A stretch of 64,000 nt of DNA from positions 1-64,000 of the forward strand of contig DAOUBK010000034.1 in the NCBI GenBank assembly GCA_034432635.1. The letters are read 5' to 3'. Positions within the stretch are counted from its first letter, which is position 1; every line of letters starts with the position of its first letter. The notes beneath the pieces were generated by a model. The model saw only the letters and a program-made list of their open reading frames with translations, was not told the origin of the DNA and did no database searches. The position numbers were made by a program, and so were the translations under genes. Shown here piece by piece: positions 9,868 to 20,056 of the stretch. The DNA is from Roseiflexus sp034432635. GTDB taxonomy: Bacteria > Chloroflexota > Chloroflexia > Chloroflexales > Roseiflexaceae.

Positions 9868-10332
9868 CGGTTCCTTCCTTCAGGTATGCGTTTCTGGAAT
9901 ATGACTGGCGTCACCGACATTCGGCGTGTGCACCGGATGATGCTTTCACGCTTGAGTTTTGCAGGAAGACAGACACCCCTTTTCTCTTCTCACGACTCCA
10001 TGTACTCTGCTCGCCATCATGGGCAATTGCACGGGCAGGGTCTGCGCCCAGGTCCACTCATTTGATCGTACCGCAATCCCGCTGCCGTGCGCAGTGACAC
10101 AGCACGCACGCAGGATACGTTACGTACAGAACGCAACTGTTGCGCCAGGGCGTTGGTATCGAGCAGGCATAGGATCATGCGCAGCATACGCACGGTGGCA
10201 CAGGATATCTCCAGCGTCAAGGGGAGTAAAGGGAGGTTTCGCACGTATGGCGCGACGTGCGCCAGGGCGCCGATCAGCAGCGCGCACATCGCCGTTTCTC
10301 GACGTTCACGGCTCGATCTCTACCGGCAATTA
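9868..10332. other. Intergenic stretch
   Basis: About 465 nt between the alcohol dehydrogenase and the hydrolase gene. No domain-bearing ORF, tandem repeat or strong hairpin was found. A 90-codon minus ORF (10017-10289) has no recognisable features and no good ribosome-binding site. The dehydrogenase promoter should lie at its left edge. Confidence 0.3.
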
Positions 10333-11172
10333 TCAAATATACTCCAGCTGACTCACTCGCCGCCGCCACTCCGTCTTGATCTCCACCTGCGTTCCATTAC
10401 TCGCCTGGAAATCCATCAACAGACGGTTGAACACGTTTGGTTGATCAAGGAAGGGAAAATGGTTGGATCGCGGCAACCTGATAACCTGTTGCATGGAGAC
10501 GTGGTCTTCGCGCAGGAAGCGCGCCTGGTCAGGCGACACGATCGCATCCTTCTCGCCGAACACTGCCAGCAGCGGCGTCTCCAGCCGTTCGAGGTCTTCG
10601 CGCAGATCGGTCTCTGCAACCGACGCGATCACGCGCTGAACGACCGTTTCGGAGAGGCTGTCGGTATCTTCGATAATCTCGTTCAGGATCTGCGGATAAT
10701 CGACATTGAGTTGACGCATCAACCTGGTCCAGATATTGCTGGGGGCAGCGCGTCCGAGGAGGCGTGACAGAGCGCCTGGCTTGACATGACTCTGAATCTG
10801 CGCGCCCTGGATCGGCGTACCGACGATCATCAGGCGTATGAATCGATCCGGATACTGACTTGCGGCACGCAGCGCCACCATGCCGCCCAATCCGTGCCCC
10901 ACCAGAGTCGCTTTTCCAATACCAAGGTGGTTCATAAAGTCTATCACCATGCCGACATACTCGGCGATTGAAAACGCTCCATCGCGTCGATCAGACTCGC
11001 CAAAGCCCCAGAAATCGATAGCGAACGTGCGGTAGCGTTCCGACGCATGCTCCATAGTCGGCAGCCAGTAGCGCCATGAGCCAAGCCAGCTATGCAGAAA
11101 GATCACCGGTGCGCCACGTCGACCGACGACCTCATAGTGTATCAGTCGGTTGTCGATATGGATCGCGCTCAT
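10333..11172 (-). CDS. Alpha/beta hydrolase-fold protein lacking the nucleophile Ser
   Basis: 279 residues from ATG 11172, which overlaps the kinase stop codon by 4 nt (ATGA); the longer ORF start at 11277 lies inside the kinase. The fold is clear: an HSWLGSW oxyanion loop, a DFWGFGES strand, FGEKD for the acid and SNHFPF for the histidine. The nucleophile elbow, normally G-x-S-x-G, reads GHGLGG, so residue 94 is Gly (codon GGA). The protein therefore probably cannot act as an ordinary serine hydrolase. Translational coupling to the giant GAF kinase suggests a signalling, ligand-binding or structural role, which is inference. Confidence 0.85.
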   Translation of the reverse strand: MSAIHIDNRLIHYEVVGRRGAPVIFLHSWLGSWRYWLPTMEHASERYRTFAIDFWGFGESDRRDGAFSIAEYVGMVIDFMNHLGIGKATLVGHGLGGMVALRAASQYPDRFIRLMIVGTPIQGAQIQSHVKPGALSRLLGRAAPSNIWTRLMRQLNVDYPQILNEIIEDTDSLSETVVQRVIASVAETDLREDLERLETPLLAVFGEKDAIVSPDQARFLREDHVSMQQVIRLPRSNHFPFLDQPNVFNRLLMDFQASNGTQVEIKTEWRRRVSQLEYI

Positions 11173-14100
11173 GACCGTTCCTGCTCCGGCATCTCCGATG
11201 AATCCTCTGATGTGGGTGGTCTCAGCGGAATGATGAAACTGAACGTGCTTCCTTTGCCAAGATCGCTTTCGACCCACATCTGACCGCCGTGCAGTTCGAC
11301 GAATGATTTGGCGATCGACAAACCCAATCCCGTGCCGCCGGCTTCATCGCGCAGTGGGTTGTCGGCGCGGTAGAAACGGCGGAACAAATGCTGCTGCTGC
11401 TCTGGCGAAATACCGACGCCATTGTCAGCAACATCGATCTGCAGGAGACCAGCCGGGTTCAAGCCGGCGCGCAGTTTGACGGTTCCTTCGGGATAGGTAT
11501 ATTTCACCGCATTCGACGCCAGGTTCAGCACGATCTGCGTCAGGCGGCGCTTATCTGCAATGACCGACGGCGTTTGTTCGGCAACCTCGAAGGTGAACGA
11601 CAGGCGTTTTCGTTTGATCTCGGCGCGTAACGTTTGTTCCACGTCCCGGAAAATATCACTGATAGCGACCTCTTCGAAGGCGAGTTGGATTTTATCGCTA
11701 TCGATCCGACCGATCTCCAAAATATCGTTGATCAGATCCATTAATCGGTTAGCGTTATTCTTGACAACGCCCAACGACTTCTTCTGCTCTTCGTTGAGCG
11801 GTCCATTGGCGCCGAGCAGCAACAGATCGACATACCCTTTGATCGAGGTGAGTGGTGTGCGCAATTCGTGGGAGACGCTGGAGATAAAGTCGCGCTTGGC
11901 GCGGTCGGCTTCGACCTCGCGAGTAATATCGTGCAAGACGATGACGCTGCCGTAGATCGCATTGCGCGGACCGACCCAAGGCGCAAAATTGAGCATAATC
12001 GACTGCGCTGGCTCCGGAAGTTCCAGCACCCGATTATGGTTTCGCGGAGTTTCGGTGAGCGCTCGCAATCCCTGCTGCAACCCCTCGTAGATACGGCGCG
12101 CTCGTTCGACGACTGCGCTGCCATTGCGGTATTCGGCGATCCGTGTCAGCGGTTGATGAACGACGAAGGTTGCCGGTATTCCCAGAATCTGCTCGGATGC
12201 TGCGTTGTAGAGCACAATCTTCTGCTCTTCATCAACCACGATGACACCTTCGCCCAGGCTTTGCAGGATGGCCTGGTTCTTACTGTTTTCTTCACGCTGC
12301 TGCAACAAGAGATCGCTGCGTTCGGTGGCGATTTCATTGATGATGGTGTAGAGCGTGGCGTTGTTGATAAAAATAGCCACTTCGTTGGCAATTGTCGTCA
12401 GTAATTGCACCTGATCCTGGTTGAAGAAATTGACCTGCGCACTGGTCAGAATCAGCACACCAATAGGATCTTCCTGTGCCATGAGTGGTGTGGCAATGAC
12501 CGAACGCACATCTTCGGCGCGCCCTTCTTCCTGCAACCAGCGCGCGTCCTGGCGCACGTCGCTGATACAGGCTGCCTCTTTCTGACGCATGACCCATTCG
12601 GTGAGACCCGCTCCCTTTTCGAAGGAAATGGGGAAGTTCTTCGCCTCGACCGACCCATCGATATTGAGGACCGCGCGGCAAATAAGGGCGCCGCTTTTGA
12701 GGTCCTTGAGCACGATCGAACCGCGCCGGGCGCCAATCGCCTTCGATGCCAGTTCCAGCGCGCGGTTCAGCGTGGTCTGCTGATCGAGGCTGGCGGTCAA
12801 TTCCAGCGTAATGGCGTGTAACGCCTGCAACCGGTCGCGCTCGGCGGCAAGTTGGGCGTTGGCTTGCTTGAGTTCCGCCGTACGTTCCTGGACCCGTTGT
12901 TCAAGTTCAGCAGTGGCACGTTGCACTTCGGCGAACAGGCGCGCATTGTGAATCGCCTGGGCTGCCTGGCTTGCCAGCGCGAATGCGACCTGTGCATCTT
13001 CCTCATCATAAGCGCCGACGGTCGCACTATCGACGTTGAGCACCCCGATTACTTCGTCACCGATGATCAGCGGTGCGCCGATCCATCCACGGATATGTTC
13101 GGTACCCTCATCGATGCTGGAGGACGGCGCCTGACGGGCGTCGGCAAGGACGAATGGACGGCGGGTGTACACCACTCGCGCCAGTGAAGGATCTTCATCG
13201 ACCGGCAGTTGCAGGTGTTCGACGCGCTCCCGGATCGACTCATCAAAGCCACGCGCAGCCACGATCCGCAGTATATCTCCTTCGCGCAGCATGAGCGATG
13301 CCGTATCGTAGGGAACCACACGCGCCAGTTGGTCGAGGATCAGCGCGAAAATTTCATCGAGCGCCAGTGTACCGGTCAGTATTTTTGCGACCTCGCGCAG
13401 CGTATCGGCGACCTGGCGACGTTCCTGTTCACTCTGGAACAGACGGACATTGCTCAACGCGATCGCCGCCTGATTGGCGACGGTGACCAGGAAGCGTTGC
13501 GCGTCCTGGTCGAACTTGCCCGGTTCGTAACTCTGCACATTCAGCACACCGAAGATTTCGTCGCCTTGAATGATTGGCACGCCAAGCCAGGAGCAGATCG
13601 GCGGATCCTTGCAGTTGTAGGGGAGAAGAGCAACGGCGTCGACTTCCTGTTGCGTGCGAAGTAGCAGCGGTCGGTGTTCGAGAATAACCGTCGGCGTCAG
13701 GCCGCCCATCAGATCGTCGAGCACAATGACTTCTTTTTCCCGCTCCGGCGCGCGGCGACCTTCTTCATAGACCAGCGGGAACGTCAGGCGGCGTGTCTTC
13801 GCGTCGTACAGGGCAATAAAGGAGTACGACGTATCGAGCACCTCGCTCATGCCGCGATGGAGCGCTTCAAGGATTTCTCCGGTGCTGAGCGACACATTGA
13901 TCGCCTGACTGATACGGTTCAGTGTGGTCAGTTCCGCGATACGCCGCTCGCGTTCAGCGAAGAGTCGCGCGTTCTCCAGCGCAATCGCCGCCTGGTCGGC
14001 GATGCCAGCCAGTAACGCCACTTCATCGGCGCCAAACTCGCGCTCCTGAATGGTCATCACACTGAGCACACCGATCGTCTGTTCGCGGTACACAACCGGC

Positions 14101-17100
14101 ACGCCCATGAACGATGAGTACTGATGCTCACGATTGAAATCCGGATAGAGCGATGAGCCATCTTCTTCCACATTCACCACCACCAGCGGTTGTCCGCCAG
14201 CAGCGACACGCCCGGTTAATCCCCTGCCCAGCGGGACGCGCAGCACCTGCGCCATCTCCGGTGAAATCCCCTGCATCGCAGCCGGGGTAAGGAACCCATC
14301 GGTGTTGATCTTCCAGAGCGCTACCGTATCGACGCGCAGTTGATCGGCGACGATTACCATCAGCGATTGGAGCACGTCCTCTGGCTTGAGCGAAGAACTG
14401 AGCACCTGCGCTGTGCGCAACAGCGTCGACAGTTCGCTGACCTTGCGTTGCAGCGCAGTCGCGCTATCGCGCGCTTCGGTAAACAGGCGGATGTTCTGTA
14501 CGCCAAGCGCCACCTGCACAGCGACTGTGCTCAAGAAAGCGAGTTCACGGTCACCGTAGGCGCGTGGCGTCGAACTCTGCAATACCAGAACGCCAACAAC
14601 TTCCTTGTCACCTGCCACCAGCGGCACGCCAACACACGATGCCGGCGGTTGCTCCGGAGCGATGAATCGTGTGAAGTCCAGACAGACATCCGCCGAATCC
14701 GCAGGCATATCCTCCAGGCGTACCGATCGCCGGGTTGTAACAGCGCGGTTGAGCAGACTTTCCGATAACGGGACACGATTGATATACCGATAAACGCGCT
14801 CGTTACCAGCAACGATAAACGCATTGCCTATAATATTGCGTTCGGCTTCATAGACGCATGCAGCAAAGACATCGATTGGGAGGAAACCGGCAAGCGCCTC
14901 GTAGACCCCGCGGAACATCTGCTCGATATCGAGCGTCGCACTGGTAATATGCCCAATATGATTGATCAGGTTCAGTTCATTGATGCGTTGGCCGCGCTCG
15001 GCGAAGAGTTGGGCATTCGACAGTGCAACGGCAAGCTGATTTGCAATGGTCGACAACCATTGCACATCGTGCGCGGTGAAGGCGTATGGCTCAAAACTCT
15101 GCACCGAAAGGACGCCGATCGGCTGACTCTGACGCATCAACGGAATGCCGACCCACGAGCGAATTGTTTCTCCCAGACTGACCGGCGCCGCCGGCAGGCG
15201 ATCCTGTTCTTCCAGGTAGTCCCCGATGTAGAGTATTTCGCCGTGGTCGATCACCCAGCCGCTGAGCCCGCTACGCGGCATTGTGCGTTTATGCAGATGC
15301 GTTGCTGTCTCGCGCTCACGCTTGAACATCTCGAAGCGAATCTCGTCGCGCAACTGATTGTACGACGCAACGAAGCAGAACGACGGGACACCGACGTGCG
15401 CGATGATCTCGGCATAGATCCGTTCGAGCAGATCGTCGAGGTCGAGCGACGAGACCATTGCGGTACTGGCGCGGTAGAGCGACGCCATCTGTTCCGCCTG
15501 CGATCGAGCTTCACGCAGGAGCATGGCATTTTCGATGGCGATTGACGCCTGATCGGCAAAGATCTCGAGCGTTTCAACCGAGCGTGGCGTCGGGGTATGA
15601 CGGTCATACGGCTCGTCTACCACCATCATCCCAACCAGACGCGACTGACTCCGATAGAGGGGGACGATCAGCAGATCGTCCGGTTGCCACTCATCCGGCG
15701 TGCGCACTTCACCGGTTTCGAGGGTTGGCAGCAGGCGCTGATCAGACTCGTCGATCAGTTCGCGCACCCGCCAGCCGGGCACAAAAAAACTTCGCCCGAC
15801 ACGAAACCGCGGATCGAGCAACTGTTCGATCAGGAACATCGGCAAACGATGCAGACGGAGACGCTCGATCTCAGTCAACGGCAAGCCTGCGGCGGCAACC
15901 AGCGAGGCCGTTGTTCGGTCCTCGTTGTCGATCAGATAGAACGCGACCGAGCGGTAACGCGCAGTCTCAGCAACGCTGAACGCAATCTGTTCCAGCACAT
16001 CGTCGAGGGAACGGTCGGCGCGCATCTCCTGACCGATCCGCAGCACCTCATTGAGGGTTGTGGCGCGTTGGGCGAGCAGGTCGCGTTGACGACGCTGTTC
16101 GTGATATCGTTCCTCGTTGCCAATGGCAAGCGCAATCAGATCAGCAACCGCGCGCATAAAATCGAGAGCGTCGCGGTCGAAAGCATGTGCGCGCGTACTG
16201 TGCAGATTAATGACACCGACCACCTGCTCTTCGTAGTAGATCGGCACTGCCAGCGTTGCCAGGGGGAACGGCCCGATCAATGCCGGACGATCATCATGCC
16301 TCAATTGATCGAAGACCCGTGCTTCACCGCTGGCGATCACATCTTCTGCGATGGTTCGTCCACTATCGAGCACAACATTGATGAGTTGCCCTTCCTCTTC
16401 AACGCTGTACCCTCCGGCGACGATCAGGCGCACCAGTCCGTTTTCGCCGACCGATCGCAGTGCAATGTAGGTTTGCGGGGTAATGGCGACACTCATCGCA
16501 TCGGACTGCTCCATCTCGACCGCTTCACGCTCCACCGCATAACCGCGCAGCGCAACGTACCCATGGGTGGCGCGAGTGGCGCGCAGCGCCTCTTTCAGCA
16601 CAAAATCGAGGATGTTGTGGAGGTAGAGCGTCGATGTCAATTCACGACTGATACGTTGCAGCGATCGCAACTGCACTAGGCGCGTCTGAAGATGTTCATC
16701 ATCCGCGGCATACCGTTGCGCACGGGCAAGCGCCTGTGCCGACTGCGCTGCCAGGATGGTCAACAGGCGCTCCTCCTGTTCGCCGAAGCGTCCTGGTTGC
16801 ACGTCCACCAGTTCGAGCACGCCAAAGACTTGATCGCCCGCCTGCAACGGCAGCGCCACATACGCACCAATCGCGCGTCCATCGGCAAAGGTGGCGGATC
16901 GCAAATCGTCGAGACGGAGCACACGCCGATTCTGCGCGACCCATTCACTCAATGTTTGATGGTCATTGAACGGATGCACCGGTGTCGCAAAGGCGGCGCC
17001 AACTGCTGCTGCTCGCGCGATGCGTCCTGTTTCAGGATCAATCCGTGTGATCGCCGCGGCAGTGCAGGGCACGAGTTGCTGCGCCCACTCGACCACCACA

Positions 17101-17630
17101 GTCGGAAGATCATCGGGGGCAGGACCGGAACTCAGATGAAGACTGAAGGCACGCAGAGTCTCGATTGGATCGAAGGACAGGCGTTCAGGCGCTGCTTCTG
17201 GGGCTGTATCATGCAATGCTGGATCGCGGTGCAGCAGCGTGATCAGGAGTTCAATCTGATGGCGCAGCGTCGTGAGAAAGCCGGGTGCGAGCTGTTCGTG
17301 GTGGGCTGCAGGCATGCCGAGCCAGAGGAAGCCGGCCAGCGCCTCCTGATAATAGAGCGGAAGTTCGATCGTCTGATCAGGAACCGGAATGGCGTGTTCG
17401 ATCAGATGCTGGCGCCGCTCTGGACTGATCCCCCAACCGGCGCTCACCGTTGCCCCGGTGAGACTCACCGCAATAACGCCCCATGGGCAGGGTAAATGAT
17501 CCTGCGCCAGTTCGGCGATACGTTGAACCACGTCCTGCGCGCTGCCGCATCCGGATCGGCCATATTCCGCCAAACCCGTGAGAATCTCCCATGCGCGGAC
17601 CTGCGGTGACGTAACAGTTGTGGCATCCAT
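11169..17630 (-). CDS. Giant multi-GAF/PAS sensor histidine kinase
   Basis: 2153 residues, no membrane segments. About ten GAF or GAF-like domains run in tandem, each roughly 160-180 residues and linked by signalling helices such as FAERxxRIxELxxLNxI. They start near 20, 170, 335, 520, 715, 895, 1070, 1240, 1415 and 1610. A PAS domain follows at about 1790-1890, then HisKA with H-box SHELRTPL (phosphoacceptor H1921) and an ATPase with N box (NLASNAVKY), G1 (DNGVGI) and G2 (GGTGLGLSIAK). It should be a soluble kinase. Some modules keep little GAF identity. The response-regulator gene lies 63 nt upstream and the hydrolase gene overlaps its 3' end. GAF ligands are unknown. Confidence 0.92.
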   Translation of the reverse strand: MDATTVTSPQVRAWEILTGLAEYGRSGCGSAQDVVQRIAELAQDHLPCPWGVIAVSLTGATVSAGWGISPERRQHLIEHAIPVPDQTIELPLYYQEALAGFLWLGMPAAHHEQLAPGFLTTLRHQIELLITLLHRDPALHDTAPEAAPERLSFDPIETLRAFSLHLSSGPAPDDLPTVVVEWAQQLVPCTAAAITRIDPETGRIARAAAVGAAFATPVHPFNDHQTLSEWVAQNRRVLRLDDLRSATFADGRAIGAYVALPLQAGDQVFGVLELVDVQPGRFGEQEERLLTILAAQSAQALARAQRYAADDEHLQTRLVQLRSLQRISRELTSTLYLHNILDFVLKEALRATRATHGYVALRGYAVEREAVEMEQSDAMSVAITPQTYIALRSVGENGLVRLIVAGGYSVEEEGQLINVVLDSGRTIAEDVIASGEARVFDQLRHDDRPALIGPFPLATLAVPIYYEEQVVGVINLHSTRAHAFDRDALDFMRAVADLIALAIGNEERYHEQRRQRDLLAQRATTLNEVLRIGQEMRADRSLDDVLEQIAFSVAETARYRSVAFYLIDNEDRTTASLVAAAGLPLTEIERLRLHRLPMFLIEQLLDPRFRVGRSFFVPGWRVRELIDESDQRLLPTLETGEVRTPDEWQPDDLLIVPLYRSQSRLVGMMVVDEPYDRHTPTPRSVETLEIFADQASIAIENAMLLREARSQAEQMASLYRASTAMVSSLDLDDLLERIYAEIIAHVGVPSFCFVASYNQLRDEIRFEMFKRERETATHLHKRTMPRSGLSGWVIDHGEILYIGDYLEEQDRLPAAPVSLGETIRSWVGIPLMRQSQPIGVLSVQSFEPYAFTAHDVQWLSTIANQLAVALSNAQLFAERGQRINELNLINHIGHITSATLDIEQMFRGVYEALAGFLPIDVFAACVYEAERNIIGNAFIVAGNERVYRYINRVPLSESLLNRAVTTRRSVRLEDMPADSADVCLDFTRFIAPEQPPASCVGVPLVAGDKEVVGVLVLQSSTPRAYGDRELAFLSTVAVQVALGVQNIRLFTEARDSATALQRKVSELSTLLRTAQVLSSSLKPEDVLQSLMVIVADQLRVDTVALWKINTDGFLTPAAMQGISPEMAQVLRVPLGRGLTGRVAAGGQPLVVVNVEEDGSSLYPDFNREHQYSSFMGVPVVYREQTIGVLSVMTIQEREFGADEVALLAGIADQAAIALENARLFAERERRIAELTTLNRISQAINVSLSTGEILEALHRGMSEVLDTSYSFIALYDAKTRRLTFPLVYEEGRRAPEREKEVIVLDDLMGGLTPTVILEHRPLLLRTQQEVDAVALLPYNCKDPPICSWLGVPIIQGDEIFGVLNVQSYEPGKFDQDAQRFLVTVANQAAIALSNVRLFQSEQERRQVADTLREVAKILTGTLALDEIFALILDQLARVVPYDTASLMLREGDILRIVAARGFDESIRERVEHLQLPVDEDPSLARVVYTRRPFVLADARQAPSSSIDEGTEHIRGWIGAPLIIGDEVIGVLNVDSATVGAYDEEDAQVAFALASQAAQAIHNARLFAEVQRATAELEQRVQERTAELKQANAQLAAERDRLQALHAITLELTASLDQQTTLNRALELASKAIGARRGSIVLKDLKSGALICRAVLNIDGSVEAKNFPISFEKGAGLTEWVMRQKEAACISDVRQDARWLQEEGRAEDVRSVIATPLMAQEDPIGVLILTSAQVNFFNQDQVQLLTTIANEVAIFINNATLYTIINEIATERSDLLLQQREENSKNQAILQSLGEGVIVVDEEQKIVLYNAASEQILGIPATFVVHQPLTRIAEYRNGSAVVERARRIYEGLQQGLRALTETPRNHNRVLELPEPAQSIMLNFAPWVGPRNAIYGSVIVLHDITREVEADRAKRDFISSVSHELRTPLTSIKGYVDLLLLGANGPLNEEQKKSLGVVKNNANRLMDLINDILEIGRIDSDKIQLAFEEVAISDIFRDVEQTLRAEIKRKRLSFTFEVAEQTPSVIADKRRLTQIVLNLASNAVKYTYPEGTVKLRAGLNPAGLLQIDVADNGVGISPEQQQHLFRRFYRADNPLRDEAGGTGLGLSIAKSFVELHGGQMWVESDLGKGSTFSFIIPLRPPTSEDSSEMPEQERS

Positions 17631-17693
17631 TGATGGGGACCTGTTGCACTACCGGCGACAGCACGCTTTTCATTCGCCTGCGCCGATGATCTA

Positions 17694-18638
17694 TCACGCC
17701 CGTCCGATACTCATATGGCTTTTGCGCCCCTGCTCACGCGCTTCGGTGAGGGCGCGCTGCCGGACTTCCTCGACACTCTCGCTGAGTTCGCGGATATCGT
17801 AGAACGGACCATCGTCACTGGTCAGAATACCGATCGAGAGCGACATCAACGGCAACTGACGAACGTTGCCATCGTCTCCCTGGATCGTAATGTACCCGTT
17901 GCGGCGATCCTTGTAATCGTAATGCAACCCGATATCCGCATCGAACCGATCGCACAGGCGCTGACAGATAGCCTGAATGGTATCAGGCGTTGACGTAATC
18001 ACGAACGACGGACCGACGATCATCTGCCCGGCAAAATCTTCAGGACGCCCCAATTCATTGATAGCCTCGCTGATCAGCAGCGCAGTGAATTTCAACACCT
18101 CTTCGCCCACTATCGCACCATACGACTGGGTAAACGTCTCGAAGCCGTTGATATGCACCATCGCCAGCGCCCAACCGCTGGTAGACAGCAAGGCGCGGTA
18201 CTGTTCATTGATCAACTCGGCGGTTGGCAGATTGGTTACCGGATGGGTCAGGTTCTTCTGACGGGCGCGGTCGAGGGCGCCTTTGACAATTGTATGCACT
18301 TCTTCGATATCGAAGGGTTTAACGATGTAGTACTCCGCCTGAACTTCGCCAAGCCCTTTGAGACGATCCTGCTTCTCGCCGCGGGCAGTCAGAAAGATAA
18401 TCGGAATATGACGCGTTCGTGCGCTCTGACGGAGCGCCTTGCCGATCTCATACCCTTCCATATCGGGTAGATTGACATCGAGCAGTGCCAGATTCGGCGG
18501 CGTCTTGCGACAGATTTCGAGCGCAGTCTGGCCGCGAAGCGCGGTCATCACTTCATACCCCTGCGACGTAAAGTAGATCTTCAACAGACTAGAGATGTCG
18601 GGTGCGTCTTCGACGACCAGGATTTTTTCTTTGCTCAC
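17694..18638 (-). CDS. Response regulator with degenerate GGDEF-like domain
   Basis: 314 residues. The N-terminal receiver domain is complete: acidic pair E10-D11, phosphoacceptor D54 (LLDVNLPD), conserved Thr in IIFLTA and Lys in YIVKPF. The C-terminal 180 residues resemble a GGDEF fold, but the signature position reads roughly GPSFV, so diguanylate cyclase activity is unlikely. Such domains can act as dimerisation or binding modules. It lies directly upstream of the multi-GAF kinase on the same strand, 12 nt after the beta-helix protein gene. It is the obvious candidate partner for that kinase. Confidence 0.85.
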   Translation of the reverse strand: MSKEKILVVEDAPDISSLLKIYFTSQGYEVMTALRGQTALEICRKTPPNLALLDVNLPDMEGYEIGKALRQSARTRHIPIIFLTARGEKQDRLKGLGEVQAEYYIVKPFDIEEVHTIVKGALDRARQKNLTHPVTNLPTAELINEQYRALLSTSGWALAMVHINGFETFTQSYGAIVGEEVLKFTALLISEAINELGRPEDFAGQMIVGPSFVITSTPDTIQAICQRLCDRFDADIGLHYDYKDRRNGYITIQGDDGNVRQLPLMSLSIGILTSDDGPFYDIRELSESVEEVRQRALTEAREQGRKSHMSIGRA

Positions 18639-18649
18639 GGAATAGCCTC

Positions 18650-20056
18650 CTAGCGTCGCGCGGGAACGGGTGGCGCAAACGACATAGACGACATAGATAC
18701 CAGCATCAGACCGTGCGGCTCATCATTGCCGTTCTGGTTCGCCAGTTCGTAACGATGCGGCCAGCGATAGACCGTGCGACACGGCTCGCCGTTCTCGTCC
18801 ACATCGTCATCGTCACCCGCAAGATGCACAACATTGTGCCCGATGGCGGTGTCCGGCGCTGAATAGAGCAGCACAGTATTGGATTCTATCATACGTGCAG
18901 GGTAAACGACAAAACCGCTGCCGATTTTGACATTATGCCCGACCGCCGACCCCAGCACCGGCATTCCAACCTCGACCAGTTCTGGCTTCTCAGCGCCTTT
19001 CCAGCGATGGAAGGTACGGATGGGGCGATTCAGCAGATGAAAGTCGGTAAAGATGTTGCCGGCGCCGATAAACGTATTCCGACCCACCACGCACAGTTGC
19101 AGACAGCTGAGTTGGGCAACCATCGAATTTTCCATCAGCGTCGTCATGAACAAACCGGCGTTGAACGGCAGATAGCAGCGGTCGCTCACCACGCTCAACA
19201 TGACCTGCGAGCCCTGCATAATGTTGACGTTGTCGCCGATCAGACTGTTAGTAATCACCACGCCTGCGCCGATGTAGACATTGTTGCCGATCACGGTTGG
19301 TCCGTGAATGATCGCCGTCGGATCAATCGAGCAGTTCTTGCCGATTTTTACCAGACGCGAACACGACAGAAAATGGTTGCGCCAGGGCGGTGCAAACGGA
19401 TTGAGCCGTTCTGCAAGCGTCGTCAGCGAAACGGCGATCTTTTCCTTCCAGCTTTCTTCAACCAGTTGTTCGTGGATGCGTCCCCACGAGAAGACGCCGA
19501 ACGGCGAGTTTGCCAGGAAGAGGTGCACCCAGTTTTCGATTGACAGAAATGCGCGCATCGGCACCTGAAATACCAGGTCGCCATGCCGCGCCATGTATCT
19601 GGGAATATGGTAGTATCCCATCTCGCGCGGGAGCGTATCGATCACCAGCGGCTCTGGATCGGTGTCGGGACCGTGCGGAAAGTAGAACATATCGGCAACG
19701 TAGACGCCGTGACGCTCGTCGAGGCGAATGCCTTCCTGCAGATGCAGTGCATGGGTAACAATTGCCGCGTCGTCTCGCGCAAACGCAATGCGGCAGGCGC
19801 GCCCCGACGCGCGTGCCGTGCGGATGAACGCATCGAGCAGATACTCGTTGAAGAACAGATTATCGCGGTAGACGAGCAATTCTTCCTTGCCAGGCGGAAT
19901 CTCTTCGAGCGTGTCGACTTCCAGCACGCTGCGGCAATAGGGTGCAAGTAAATCGCGTTGCAGCACCCAGAGCGGTTTGTTGAGTACCCGCAGATCGCGC
20001 GCCGGCTCGCCGAACGGGGGAATGAGCGTGCGCTCACGGATAATAATGCGTTTCAT
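18650..20056 (-). CDS. GlmU-like left-handed beta-helix (hexapeptide) protein
   Basis: 468 residues. The first 220 residues show no clear nucleotidyltransferase signature. From about 235 to 420 there are many hexapeptide turns (IGNNVYIGAGVVITNSLIGD, IGAGNIF, GHNVKIGSG) typical of the left-handed beta-helix in sugar acyltransferases and bifunctional sugar-1-phosphate nucleotidyltransferases. The C-terminus has an acidic stretch (GDDDDVDENGE). The start is supported by GGGGAG about 9 nt upstream. Spacing to the response regulator gene is 11 nt, so they are probably cotranscribed. The substrate is unknown; a sugar-nucleotide or acyltransfer role is family-based inference. Confidence 0.7.
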   Translation of the reverse strand: MKRIIIRERTLIPPFGEPARDLRVLNKPLWVLQRDLLAPYCRSVLEVDTLEEIPPGKEELLVYRDNLFFNEYLLDAFIRTARASGRACRIAFARDDAAIVTHALHLQEGIRLDERHGVYVADMFYFPHGPDTDPEPLVIDTLPREMGYYHIPRYMARHGDLVFQVPMRAFLSIENWVHLFLANSPFGVFSWGRIHEQLVEESWKEKIAVSLTTLAERLNPFAPPWRNHFLSCSRLVKIGKNCSIDPTAIIHGPTVIGNNVYIGAGVVITNSLIGDNVNIMQGSQVMLSVVSDRCYLPFNAGLFMTTLMENSMVAQLSCLQLCVVGRNTFIGAGNIFTDFHLLNRPIRTFHRWKGAEKPELVEVGMPVLGSAVGHNVKIGSGFVVYPARMIESNTVLLYSAPDTAIGHNVVHLAGDDDDVDENGEPCRTVYRWPHRYELANQNGNDEPHGLMLVSMSSMSFAPPVPARR

